DNA of 33,497 nt from the NCBI GenBank assembly GCA_027858775.1, contig JAQICA010000021.1, positions 1 to 33,497 on the forward strand, in the 5' to 3' direction. A program made the position numbers and the translations under genes. A model generated the notes under the pieces. That model did not search any database. It was not told the DNA's origin and saw only the letters and a list, made by a program, of their open reading frames with translations. Within the stretch, counting starts at the first letter, position 1, and each line of letters starts with the position of its first letter. This DNA comes from Salinivirgaceae bacterium. Its GTDB lineage: Bacteria > Bacteroidota > Bacteroidia > Bacteroidales > Salinivirgaceae. This document shows, in pieces, positions 18,493-26,632 of this stretch.

Positions 18493-18627
18493 CGAACGAT
18501 ATTTATTATTAGACAATAATAAAAAAGCATGTTACTTATTGTACTTATCATGGCGAGCTCTAATTGACCATTAAAATCAAAATTATAAACATATAAATCA
18601 AGCACTCAGAAAAGCAGGTAGTTTTCG
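18493..18627. repeat. Direct repeat copy 2 (135 bp)
   Basis: This is the second copy of the sequence at 1-135, same orientation, about 96 percent identical by eye. Its left border is set only by the window edge in copy 1. Its right border is internal: after TTTTCG the two copies diverge at once. It ends 112 bases before the start codon of the PKD lipoprotein gene. The small palindrome ending at 18491 abuts the left edge. Confidence 0.85.
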
Positions 18628-18739
18628 TGCTGGCATTTAAGGTAGAAACATCCACAGCAATGATTTTTTCATTCGTCGTTTAGATAAATTTAAACACTTA
18701 TTGATACTTTTACATGCAGAAATTATAAACTTGAAAATT

Positions 18740-19390
18740 ATGAAATCAGAGCAACGCGCATTAACAATTTTAATGCTAACATTAGCAAGCACGCTATTAA
18801 TATTCACCGCATGTGAAAAAGATGACGATGACGACGCTGCCAAACCAATAGCTGCTTTTACAGTCGATATCACGATTCCTTACGTGGGTGAATCCGTCGA
18901 TTTTACTGACCAATCAACCAACACCCCGGCTTCATGGAGTTGGGATTTTGGCGATGGTAATATTAGTACCGAGAGAAGTCCTTCACATACCTACAACGAT
19001 ACCGGCACTTACACCTTGATATTAACGGTTTCCAACAATTACGGGTCCGATTCCGAAACTAAAGAAGACTATATTGAAGTATCTGAAGAAGTGGAGGTTT
19101 TGTGTGAAGCTATAGAAGGAGTACCTGAAAATTGCGAGATCCCGACCTTTTGTTGTCCATCTGATGGAGGCAATTGCTTTTATGTGAACCCCGATGGAGA
19201 AGACTATTATTGTGATGTAACACAAGCTTCAGATTCTAATCCGGACGGTTGTAACGAAGCAATTGACAATTTCATAAACGACCATTGTTCAAAGATGACC
19301 AAGCCTGAAATGGTTCCTGTAACCAACGAAATGAGTGCGTTTACAAAAAAATTATTGGAGAAAGCCAGGGCACATTCAGTTTGCATGTAA
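18740..19390 (+). CDS. Surface lipoprotein: PKD domain plus Cys-rich tail
   Basis: I start this 216-residue protein at the ATG at 18740 (MKSEQRAL); an upstream TTG in frame would add 13 residues that do not look like a signal sequence. The signal peptide ends in a lipobox (IFTAC), and the mature N-terminus C-E-K followed by five Asp is a lipoprotein export signal of the kind that sends Bacteroidota lipoproteins to the cell surface. One PKD domain follows, with the hallmark WDFGDG and ending in an SHTYNDTGTYT-type strand. The last 90 residues contain eight cysteines (including a CC pair) in a short D/N/G-rich segment, likely disulphide-bonded, which I do not recognise. A weak -7 box, TACTTTTA, lies at 18705-18712. 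A binding or adhesive role is plausible; no enzyme motif is seen. Confidence 0.8.
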   Translation: MKSEQRALTILMLTLASTLLIFTACEKDDDDDAAKPIAAFTVDITIPYVGESVDFTDQSTNTPASWSWDFGDGNISTERSPSHTYNDTGTYTLILTVSNNYGSDSETKEDYIEVSEEVEVLCEAIEGVPENCEIPTFCCPSDGGNCFYVNPDGEDYYCDVTQASDSNPDGCNEAIDNFINDHCSKMTKPEMVPVTNEMSAFTKKLLEKARAHSVCM

Positions 19391-19494
19391 TTCACCTCGC
19401 TATCAGTTTGCTCTCGCTATTCACTGCGTGTAATGCGGCACGTCGCGAAGGTAAATCTTTCGAAAAAAGAGTGTCGGTTAAATATAGAGTTTAG
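19381..19494 (+). CDS. Possible tiny lipoprotein (TTG start), uncertain
   Basis: A 37-codon frame starting at TTG overlaps the end of the PKD lipoprotein gene by 10 bases. It encodes a hydrophobic stretch with a lipobox-like LFTAC, followed by NAARREGKSFEKR, a basic tail. This is reminiscent of entericidin-size lipoproteins, though not clearly of that family. There is no ATG and the frame is short, so this may be chance or a decayed gene. Confidence 0.2.
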   Translation: MHVIHLAISLLSLFTACNAARREGKSFEKRVSVKYRV

Positions 19495-19531
19495 AAATTC
19501 AAAAGCGTTAATAAAACTGGAATACAGCAAC

Positions 19532-19558
19532 AGCACTTGCCCGATAATCAAAAGTGCT
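19532..19558. other. Hairpin downstream of the PKD lipoprotein gene
   Basis: AGCACTT (19532-19538) pairs with AAGTGCT (19552-19558) around a 13-base loop, and TTT follows on the plus strand. It could attenuate or protect the lipoprotein mRNA 140 bases past its stop. It is weaker than the terminator that follows. Confidence 0.3.
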
Positions 19559-19591
19559 TTACAACAAAAAAACAGCACCCCTTCACCAAAG

Positions 19592-19632
19592 AAAAAATGG
19601 AGCACTCCACAATACGTGAAGGCTCCATTTTC
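19592..19632. terminator. Bidirectional terminator between PKD gene and RND operon
   Basis: AAAATGGAGC (19594-19603) pairs perfectly with GCTCCATTTT (19622-19631) around an 18-base loop. The A-rich outer arm becomes a U-rich tail on the minus strand. It lies about 25 bases past the stop of the RND pump gene (19654), so it should end the efflux operon. On the plus strand it can also stop the lipoprotein message. Confidence 0.75.
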
Positions 19633-19653
19633 AACTTTCTTTATCCCTAAATA

Positions 19654-22600
19654 TTAATAATCAGATGATGCGAGTATTGCTTTTCGGATTTTCCGTTTTT
19701 CCTTTTTAACACTGGAAACATACCACATAAAGTACATTGCGGGTACAACCACAAGTGTGAGAAACGTTGCAAAAGCCAATCCGAAAATGATTGTCCACGC
19801 AAGTGGCCCCCAGAAAATAGCATTAATACCTCCAAAATAAATATTGGGATCGAATGTTTCAAGTAACGATACAAAATCGATATTCATTCCAATAGCTAAC
19901 GGCAGCAATCCGAAAATGGTGCTGGCTGCAGTAAGGAGCACAGGTGTTAATCGCACTCGACCAGCTTCAACTACTTTTTCACGTGCGCGAGCTTCGCCTG
20001 GCTTATCTTTAATTTGTGCATCGAGGTAATCGATTAGAATAATTGCATTTTTCACCACAATTCCGGCTACTGCAATAATTCCCATTCCTGTGAGGATTAC
20101 AGAAATATCTATATCGAAAATAATAAACCCTAAGAGTACGCCAATAATACTAAACACCACCTGCACCAAAATTATCAGCGGCTTGGTAATGGAGTTAAAC
20201 TGAGTAACCAACACAATAAAAATAAGGCCAATAGCGAGGAACAAAGCTAAAACAAGAAAACCGCCACTCTCTTCTTGTTCTTCCTGTTCTCCAGTGAACT
20301 CCCAACTATATCCATCGGGCATTTCGAAACCAGCGAGCGACATTTTCAGCTGCGACACAATTTCGTTGGCATTGTACCCGTCCAAAATATTGGATGACAA
20401 GGTAATAACCCGTTCATAGTCTTTCCGAATAATTCCACCGTACGACGATTGGTAGCGCACATCAACCACAGATGAAATGGGTACGGTATTCACACCCTTT
20501 CCATCGGCTGCGGGCACCATTAACGTTTGGTCAAGCAGTGCCTGAATATCATCGCGGTAACGTTTATCCAAGCGCACCATAATTGGATACTCGTCTTCGC
20601 CGTCGCGGAGTTTAGAAACCTCACTTCCGTAGATGGCTGTACGTAAAGTAGAGCCAATATATGCGGTACTAATTCCAAGTCCGCGGGCTTTACGCCGATC
20701 GATATTTATCAGAATTTCAGGCTTACTCACCTCCATATCGCTCTTCAACTCCTCAATACCTGCAATTTCCATAGTATCAACAATGTAACTCCGCATATAT
20801 TCGGATAATTCAATAAGGGTTTCAATATTTTCACCAGATATTTCAAGGTTAACAGGTTTACCGGTGGGTGGCCCCATATCTTCTATATCAACAATAATTT
20901 CGGCTCCGGGAATCCCCTCAAGGGCTTTCCGAAGTTGGCGCACATAAATTTCAGTATGCGGCCCGGTGCGGTATTCATACTCCACAAATCCAACTGTTAC
21001 TTTTGCCAGTTTCGACTGTGTGGTACGCTCAAAAATATCTTGTCCGGCGTTAGTGGCAACGTTAGTAATAACAAAATCAACATCCTGATTATTATCACCC
21101 AAAACTTCTACAACCCGATTTTCCATGATCTGAGCTACAGAATCGGTTCTCTCCAAATCGGTACCCGAAGGCATCGACAAAAAGACCATAATTTTATCAG
21201 GATCTTTGTTTTCAGGAAAAAGAACGACCTTAGGACCAAATTTCGCGGTAAGAAAAATGGTAATAAACAGCAGAGCTACTGTTGAAAACACAATAATATA
21301 AGCTCCACGTCCCTTGAGCAAGAACCGAAGTGTATTTTGATAGCCATTCATCATTCGCGGAATAATACGCTTTTGGAACTTTTTTACAAGATCTTCAAGG
21401 ACGTAACGTACCAATAAATACAGAACAACAGCAAAAATAATCAGGTTTGCCACCAAAGGGATTCCAAATAAGTGAAAAAGGCCGCCTAAAGCAAGTCCTA
21501 TTGCACTGAAAATAACATTTTTTCGATGATTAACTTGTTGCTTTTCACTACCTCGATAGCGCATAAATGTAACAGCAAACACGGGATTCATGGTATATGC
21601 AACGAGCATACTGGCAGCCAGTGTAATAATAATGGTTGCCGGAATATACATCATAAATTCACCCATAATTCCCGGCCAAAAAATAAGCGGAAAGAAAGGT
21701 GCCATTGTGGTTAAAGTACCGGAAAATACAGGAATAGCCACCTCTCCAACTCCACGCTTTACGGCAGGAGCAATGGGCAAATTTGGCGTATTCATATAGT
21801 GTCGGTATATATTTTCTACCACCACAATGGAGTTATCGACCACAATTCCCAGCACAAGAATCAGTGCCATAAGAGTAACCATATTCATGGTGAAATCGAG
21901 AAGTGGCAGAAAAATAAATGCAATTAACATGGATAACGGAATAGCTACAGCTACAAACATAGCATTATCTATACCCATGAAAAACATCAGTACAACAACC
22001 ACAACGAAAAATCCCAAAATAATGGTATTGAATAGGTTGCGAACATTATTCCGTGTCATTGTACTTTGATCGCCAGTAGCTGTAATTTCAAGACTTTCAG
22101 GTGCAGATACTTCAAACTTTTCCAGAAGAACATTGATTTTATCGATGGCATTAATCAGGTTTTTACCCGATCGTTTTATCACGTTAAGTGTAATAACATC
22201 CTGACTGTTAAGTCGGGAATAATCTTCTCGCTCTTCAAATCCATCTACAACCGATGCTACATCTTTCAAGTAAAGGCCATCGCGCAGCACAATATTTTCG
22301 ATCTCATCAACATGCTTAAACTCTCCCACAACGCGCATAACGCGTTCCATGCTACCCACATTGACCTGACCTCCCGAAATAGTCATATTCTCCTGACTAA
22401 CAGCATCGCCAATGGCTCGAAACGAAACCGCAGCAGCTTGCATCTTATGCAGATCGACATTAATTTGAATTTCCCGATTCAAAGCTCCTACAATATCAAC
22501 CCGGGTTACTTCCTCCAGGGATTCAATATCGTCTTGCAGTTCCTCGGCTAACTCTTTAATGCGAACCAGACTAAGATCGCCCGAAAGGTTTATGTTGAGA

Positions 22601-23031
22601 ATTGGAAACTCAGACAAGTCAATTTCCGTCACCTCAGGATCGTCGAGCAGCGCGGCGGGCAAATCGGGTTTGGCTTTATCTACAGCATCTTTCACATCCT
22701 GATTGGCTGTTTGCTGTTCCACATTGGTTTCAAATTCAACTACTACAAGCGACACATCTTGCAGCGACTTACTCGTCACATTTTTTACACCGTCAACACT
22801 TTTTACTTGTTTTTCGATGGGTCGTGTAACAAGATTTTCCATATCGGCAGGCGATGTACCCGGATAAATGGTAGTAACCATAAAATAGGGGAAAGCTACC
22901 TCGGGAAATTGCTCTTTTGGAGTGCTTTGGTATGCCCATATTCCTGATATAACGAGTAATACAGTGAAAAAATAGACTGTAATACGGTTATCGACAGCAA
23001 AGTTGGTTAACTTAAAATTTCGATTACTCAT
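19654..23031 (-). CDS. RND efflux pump permease, AcrB/HAE-type
   Basis: This 1125-residue inner-membrane pump trades protons for exported compounds. The first helix follows the FAVDNRITVYFF start. The porter region contains the usual FPEVAFPYFMVTTIYPGTSPADME motif region. TM4 reads GIVVDNSIVVVEN: the first of the two TM4 aspartates of AcrB is present and the second is Asn, as in many non-AcrB members. The C-terminal half repeats the fold (GIVVKNAILLIDYLD-type helix near residue 1010, and the final LTLVVVPAMYFMW helix). It is longer than the usual 1020-1060 because of an insert at about 505-570 with two extra hydrophobic stretches between the halves. It is last in the operon after TetR, TolC-like channel and adaptor. 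The substrate is unknown; drugs, bile-like agents or lipids are all possible. Confidence 0.93.
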   Translation of the reverse strand: MSNRNFKLTNFAVDNRITVYFFTVLLVISGIWAYQSTPKEQFPEVAFPYFMVTTIYPGTSPADMENLVTRPIEKQVKSVDGVKNVTSKSLQDVSLVVVEFETNVEQQTANQDVKDAVDKAKPDLPAALLDDPEVTEIDLSEFPILNINLSGDLSLVRIKELAEELQDDIESLEEVTRVDIVGALNREIQINVDLHKMQAAAVSFRAIGDAVSQENMTISGGQVNVGSMERVMRVVGEFKHVDEIENIVLRDGLYLKDVASVVDGFEEREDYSRLNSQDVITLNVIKRSGKNLINAIDKINVLLEKFEVSAPESLEITATGDQSTMTRNNVRNLFNTIILGFFVVVVVLMFFMGIDNAMFVAVAIPLSMLIAFIFLPLLDFTMNMVTLMALILVLGIVVDNSIVVVENIYRHYMNTPNLPIAPAVKRGVGEVAIPVFSGTLTTMAPFFPLIFWPGIMGEFMMYIPATIIITLAASMLVAYTMNPVFAVTFMRYRGSEKQQVNHRKNVIFSAIGLALGGLFHLFGIPLVANLIIFAVVLYLLVRYVLEDLVKKFQKRIIPRMMNGYQNTLRFLLKGRGAYIIVFSTVALLFITIFLTAKFGPKVVLFPENKDPDKIMVFLSMPSGTDLERTDSVAQIMENRVVEVLGDNNQDVDFVITNVATNAGQDIFERTTQSKLAKVTVGFVEYEYRTGPHTEIYVRQLRKALEGIPGAEIIVDIEDMGPPTGKPVNLEISGENIETLIELSEYMRSYIVDTMEIAGIEELKSDMEVSKPEILINIDRRKARGLGISTAYIGSTLRTAIYGSEVSKLRDGEDEYPIMVRLDKRYRDDIQALLDQTLMVPAADGKGVNTVPISSVVDVRYQSSYGGIIRKDYERVITLSSNILDGYNANEIVSQLKMSLAGFEMPDGYSWEFTGEQEEQEESGGFLVLALFLAIGLIFIVLVTQFNSITKPLIILVQVVFSIIGVLLGFIIFDIDISVILTGMGIIAVAGIVVKNAIILIDYLDAQIKDKPGEARAREKVVEAGRVRLTPVLLTAASTIFGLLPLAIGMNIDFVSLLETFDPNIYFGGINAIFWGPLAWTIIFGLAFATFLTLVVVPAMYFMWYVSSVKKEKRKIRKAILASSDY

Positions 23032-23051
23032 AATTTTCTATTTTCAATTCG

Positions 23052-24161
23052 TTACATTAAAGTGACTACCTGATTGTTCGATACATTCTGGTACCCTTCT
23101 ATAATTATACTCTCACCGGCCTTAAGACCATCAAGAATTTCTACTTCGCCCTTATATTTTTTTCCGGGTTTCACATTCCGACGCACTGCAACCGATTCTC
23201 CTTTCTGGTTATCAACAACAAACAAGAAACTACCTTCGTTATCTGTTTGCACTACATTATCGGGTACTACCATTGCGTGGGTCTTATTGTAATCGTTAAT
23301 CGTAACCACAGCAAGTGTATTGGGAGTAAGCTTCAACCCATGTGGAGGTCTGATATCGATACCGAAGGTACGTGACCCCATATCAATTACTTGCTCAACA
23401 GCAAAAACGGGTTGAAAAAAATCTGCATCAATGGATTCAATAGCAACCTGCGCCGTATCTCCCGTTGAAATCTGTCCGAGATAAGATTCCGAAAGCTTCG
23501 CTTTAATTTTCATGTCTCCCAAACCTACAACGCGAATTCCCGACTGGACGGCAGCGGCCATCTCTCCTTCCTTTAGCGTAATTTGATCGACCATACCGCT
23601 TAGTGGAGAAATAATTTTTGTCATTTCTAATTGCTTTTTAAGCACGTCCAATTGCCTTTCGGCAGATTCTTTATTGGTTTTGGCTTGCAAAAACTGAATT
23701 TCAGAGCCAATTTCCTTTTCCCACAGACGTTTTTGCCGCTCAAAAACGGTTGTTGCCAGTTCAAGCTGCGTTTTCAGCGCATCGATCTGTCGCACAATAA
23801 GCTCATCGTCTAACTGAGCCAAAAGGGTGCCTTTTGTCACTTGTTGTCCCTCCTTCACTAATACCCGAGTGACAATTCCGGACATTTCGGCAGGTACAAA
23901 TACATTATTATTACTTTCTACGGTACCTTTCACTTCAACATAGTGTTTAAAGTTGCCGGCATTAATTTGTTTTGTTTTTACATATGTTTTATTCACATGC
24001 TCATCGAGCTTCCCTTCCTGAGCAAGCTCACTCTCTAATTGAGAAATTTGAGCGGTAATTTTTTCACGTTCACTTTTCAGTTCGCGCAACTGTTCCGCTT
24101 TATCAGTTGTACACGATGTGCCGATAAACACAGCAACTGCAATTAAAAATAATCGGTTCAT
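23052..24161 (-). CDS. RND periplasmic adaptor (HlyD/AcrA family) lipoprotein
   Basis: This 369-residue membrane-fusion protein joins the pump to the outer-membrane channel. Its signal peptide ends in IGTSC (Cys17), so it is lipid-anchored like AcrA. Residues 20-50 form a charged coiled coil. The lipoyl/barrel-sandwich halves are around 85-115 (VFVPAEMSGIVTRVLVKEGQ) and 185-205 (ISPLSGMVDQITLKEGEM), separated by the alpha-hairpin at about 120-180. The beta-barrel follows, and a membrane-proximal part ends in LKAGESIIIEGYQNV. It starts 30 bases after the TolC-like gene and stops 20 bases before the pump gene, a tight operon. The family is certain; no part is missing. Confidence 0.93.
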   Translation of the reverse strand: MNRLFLIAVAVFIGTSCTTDKAEQLRELKSEREKITAQISQLESELAQEGKLDEHVNKTYVKTKQINAGNFKHYVEVKGTVESNNNVFVPAEMSGIVTRVLVKEGQQVTKGTLLAQLDDELIVRQIDALKTQLELATTVFERQKRLWEKEIGSEIQFLQAKTNKESAERQLDVLKKQLEMTKIISPLSGMVDQITLKEGEMAAAVQSGIRVVGLGDMKIKAKLSESYLGQISTGDTAQVAIESIDADFFQPVFAVEQVIDMGSRTFGIDIRPPHGLKLTPNTLAVVTINDYNKTHAMVVPDNVVQTDNEGSFLFVVDNQKGESVAVRRNVKPGKKYKGEVEILDGLKAGESIIIEGYQNVSNNQVVTLM

Positions 24162-24191
24162 TACGTTTAGAGTTTAGTTTATTATTAAGGG

Positions 24192-25613
24192 TTAATCGTT
24201 TAGGGGTTGATAGGGGTGCGAGAGTTTGTCCAGCCCGGCTTTGGCTTCAATAAGCAGCATTACAGATTGAAAATAATTGCCCTGCGCTTGCAAAAACTGC
24301 GTTTGTGCCTGCGACAAATCGAAACTTGAAGCAACCCCCTCTTTATTCTTTATTTGTGTTTTTTCGTAAATACGACGAGCCAATTCCATATTCGATTTAT
24401 TATTCAAATAGGTATTTTTGGCCGTGAGATACTGATTTAGGGTATTCCTGTATTGAATTTGCAGCCCACTGGTAGCTTTCGCTTTGTCGAGACGGGTTTG
24501 TTCCAGTTCAATTTCCTTCTGTGCAACTTTCGACATACGTCCCCAACTGGAGAAAATAGGAATATTGACCGAAACGCCAACCACATCGGGGGGGGTTAAA
24601 TTAAAAGAGTTATCGTTAAAATTTTCCTGATGATTATAAAAAGCAGCAACGGTAGGTAAAAAGTCTGCTTTACTATTTTTCAAGTCGAGCTCTGTGAGTT
24701 TCTCCTGTGTTTCGAGCAACTGGTAATTAATATTTTTCGTCACATCAAAATCAAACTCCTTTGTGGTAAGCACCTCTTTATGAGTCAATACATTGTCGAG
24801 TTTATCGCTAAGCTTCAGTGGATGCTCAAGGCTCATTCCCATCGAAAGCTTTAGCATTTCGCGAGCCGTTTGAATTTGCAATTCCAGATTTTTCTTCGAT
24901 GTTTCAATAGTTGCCGCAGTCAGCTTAAGCTGATCAACATCGGTATTTTCCACAAAGCCCTCCTCGTACATTGCTTCCATTTCGGCAACTGTAGTATTGG
25001 TAGCCTTCAAAATATCGTCGAGTACAGCCATACTCTCTTTGGCAATAAGAACGCCTGAGTATGCATTGGTAATCATTTCTTCCAATTCGGCAACCGACTG
25101 CTGCTCCATGTATTTTGAAAGATGCTGATAGGTTTTTGAAGCCTGCAAACCAACAATATACGAACCATTAAAAATGAGTTGAGTAAGCGTCACATCCAGT
25201 GTGGCTCCCCATCGAATATCGTCTTTTGAAACAGTTTCTGTAGGCATGTTGGCCAAAATTCCCTCCAATTGCTGGTCGTTAAGTACTCCAACAGAATTAA
25301 GGGAGTAATAAATAGGATTAAACAAAGCTCCAAGATCAGAAAATTGCTCCAGCGTTTCGGGAACAGTAAGCATATAACTATAATCGAACTTTCCGGAAAT
25401 TTGTGGCAGTCCAATAGCTGTTGTTTCCCATACTTTTTTCCGGGCCTTGGTAACTTCTAGCCGAGCTTTGGCCACATCGTAATTATTTTCCCGTGCATAA
25501 TCGATGGCCTCCTGCAGTGTAAATACACTATCTGCCTTTTTGTCAGGCTCCTGTTGTGCCTGACCCCAAAAGGGTAAAATGAATAATAAGGTTAACGCAA
25601 ATAAATTTCTCAT
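24192..25613 (-). CDS. TolC-family outer-membrane efflux channel
   Basis: This 473-residue protein has a signal peptide ending near GQAQ and two repeats of the outer-membrane efflux protein fold. The first spans roughly residues 30-245 (FTLQEAIDYARENNYDV opening, then the long helix around AELEEMITNAYSGVLIAKE). The second spans about 275-465 (KNINYQLLETQEKLTELDLKNSKA; final helices SSFDLSQAQTQFLQAQGNYFQ). The paired internal repeats and length match TolC/OprM proteins, which trimerise into a periplasm-spanning tunnel. It is the second gene of the operon, 13 bases after the TetR gene. This gives the cell a complete tripartite exporter in one transcript. Confidence 0.92.
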   Translation of the reverse strand: MRNLFALTLLFILPFWGQAQQEPDKKADSVFTLQEAIDYARENNYDVAKARLEVTKARKKVWETTAIGLPQISGKFDYSYMLTVPETLEQFSDLGALFNPIYYSLNSVGVLNDQQLEGILANMPTETVSKDDIRWGATLDVTLTQLIFNGSYIVGLQASKTYQHLSKYMEQQSVAELEEMITNAYSGVLIAKESMAVLDDILKATNTTVAEMEAMYEEGFVENTDVDQLKLTAATIETSKKNLELQIQTAREMLKLSMGMSLEHPLKLSDKLDNVLTHKEVLTTKEFDFDVTKNINYQLLETQEKLTELDLKNSKADFLPTVAAFYNHQENFNDNSFNLTPPDVVGVSVNIPIFSSWGRMSKVAQKEIELEQTRLDKAKATSGLQIQYRNTLNQYLTAKNTYLNNKSNMELARRIYEKTQIKNKEGVASSFDLSQAQTQFLQAQGNYFQSVMLLIEAKAGLDKLSHPYQPLND

Positions 25614-25626
25614 GATTTCAGGTTAA

Positions 25627-26241
25627 TTAGAATTGGTAATCATTTTTCCGCTTCTCGAAATAGGCAATACCTTTCTCATTGGCTATTCCGCGAATATGGT
25701 TTTCAAACATGGTTTCAAATATTAAATCGAAGGTAAACTCCTTCCCTTTAAAAAAATCTTCATCGTGTACATCCTCAATTTTATTAATATACAAGGTAGC
25801 AACAACCTCAGCATTAATCTCTTCACGAAACAGCCCCTGTGCAATTCCCTGGTGCAAGTTGCGCGAAACAGCTTTGTATGCAAATTTTTGCGATTTTTCT
25901 ACATGCTTACGGAATGTTTCCGGATAGTACTTCTTTAGATCAAAGGTTACCGTTGGAGTAAAAAGTTTCACCTCTTCGCTAATGAGTTGACTCATTTTTA
26001 ATAAGGCATCAATGGCATTTACATCGTTTTGCGTACACTCTTCAAGCAAAGCTACCTCGCGCTGATAGGTATAATCAAGGATTTTTTCAACCAGATCGTT
26101 TTTATTGGACACATACTGGTACAGTGTTTTTTTCGACACTCCCATAGCGCGGGCAATATCCTCCATCGACACACTGCGTACCCCATACTGGCGAAACAGT
26201 TTGGCTGACTCAATAATTATTTCGTTCATTTTTTCATCCAT
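25627..26241 (-). CDS. TetR-family repressor of the efflux operon
   Basis: I choose the ATG at 26241 (MDEKMNEIIIESAKLF), giving 204 residues. A longer frame opening with TTG at 26328 adds 29 residues that run through the promoter and operator. Residues 5-50 are the TetR helix-turn-helix domain (FRQYGVRSVSMEDIARAMGV, then SKKTLYQYVSNKNDLVEK). The C-terminal ligand domain is divergent, as usual. It is first in the efflux operon. The 26-base palindrome at 26256-26281 between promoter and start codon is the likely operator, so the protein should repress its own operon until a pump substrate binds it. The family assignment is firm; the inducer is unknown. Confidence 0.92.
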   Translation of the reverse strand: MDEKMNEIIIESAKLFRQYGVRSVSMEDIARAMGVSKKTLYQYVSNKNDLVEKILDYTYQREVALLEECTQNDVNAIDALLKMSQLISEEVKLFTPTVTFDLKKYYPETFRKHVEKSQKFAYKAVSRNLHQGIAQGLFREEINAEVVATLYINKIEDVHDEDFFKGKEFTFDLIFETMFENHIRGIANEKGIAYFEKRKNDYQF

Positions 26242-26255
26242 AGTATAAGAATTCG

Positions 26256-26281
26256 GAAACGTTTTACACATAAAATGTTTC
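26256..26281. promoter_or_regulatory. Palindromic operator for the TetR repressor
   Basis: The 11-base arms GAAACGTTTTA and TAAAATGTTTC flank a CACA centre and match as an inverted repeat at 10 of 11 positions. The site ends 14 bases before the chosen TetR start codon and lies just downstream of the -7 box, over the expected transcription start. Bound repressor there would block initiation. Confidence 0.65.
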
Positions 26282-26285
26282 TTAT

Positions 26286-26317
26286 GGAAAATATGTTTCG
26301 CAAATCTTATTCCAAAA
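26286..26317 (-). promoter_or_regulatory. Promoter of the TetR-RND efflux operon
   Basis: On the minus strand TTTTG (26317-26313) is followed by 19 bases and TATTTTCC (26293-26286), which matches TAnnTTTG at six of eight positions. The spacing is right for the Bacteroidota -33/-7 promoter, and the palindromic operator follows four bases later. Confidence 0.45.
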
Positions 26318-26632
26318 TTTCCCAGCAAACGTTAACAGAAGGTTAACCGAAGAGAGTTCGGTAGTGAAATGATATTATTGGTAGCTGAACGACGAAAAAG
26401 AGGACATGAAGACACTTTTGCAAATTCAGGCAAATAATACATATTGAAAAAAGGGTGCTGTATCGGTATTTTGAATAATACCGGAGACCTGATTTTATGT
26501 TTCTGAGATCATTTTCCTCCGGAACCAACCATTGGGGAATTGATTCATACAAAACGAATGTCAAGACATATGAATTCGATATACCTCAATTTGACTAAGT
26601 ACGATAAAGAAAAAACGAGCTTATATTATTGA
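26318..26632. other. Intergenic region before the efflux operon, no gene
   Basis: About 315 bases between the efflux promoter and the end of the prolyl isomerase gene. A 73-codon minus-strand frame (26343-26564) shows no family features and I do not call it. A hairpin, CGGTATT (26464-26470) with AATACCG (26477-26483) and a six-base loop, lies in the middle without a T-tract. Confidence 0.45.

Larger units (their letters stand above)
18012..18739. other. Gene-free repeat-rich region
   Basis: This stretch of more than 700 bases holds, in order: a candidate mscS promoter; a short signal-peptide-like broken frame (18252-18363); the inverted match to 130-151; a nested palindrome (18390-18437); two small palindromes, AGTCATGACT at 18471-18480 and GACTAAA/TTTAGTC around 18477-18491; and direct repeat copy 2 (18493-18627). 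A minus-strand 65-codon frame at 18029-18226 has no protein-like features and is not called. Confidence 0.55.

Noticed and set aside
18493..18627. Direct repeat as phage or island attachment site
   Set aside because: There is no integrase, tRNA or phage gene in the block it brackets, and the genes inside look like ordinary chromosome, so attachment-site status is not supported.
22066..22551. 161-codon plus-strand frame opposite the RND pump
   Set aside because: It is antisense to a well-recognised RND porter region, with no family features of its own.
26242..26328. Longer TetR start (TTG, 29 extra residues)
   Set aside because: The extension runs through the -7 box and the palindromic operator, and TetR proteins normally begin close to the helix-turn-helix.
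26343..26564. 73-codon minus-strand frame upstream of the prolyl isomerase end
   Set aside because: It has no start context, no family resemblance and a hairpin inside; treated as chance.
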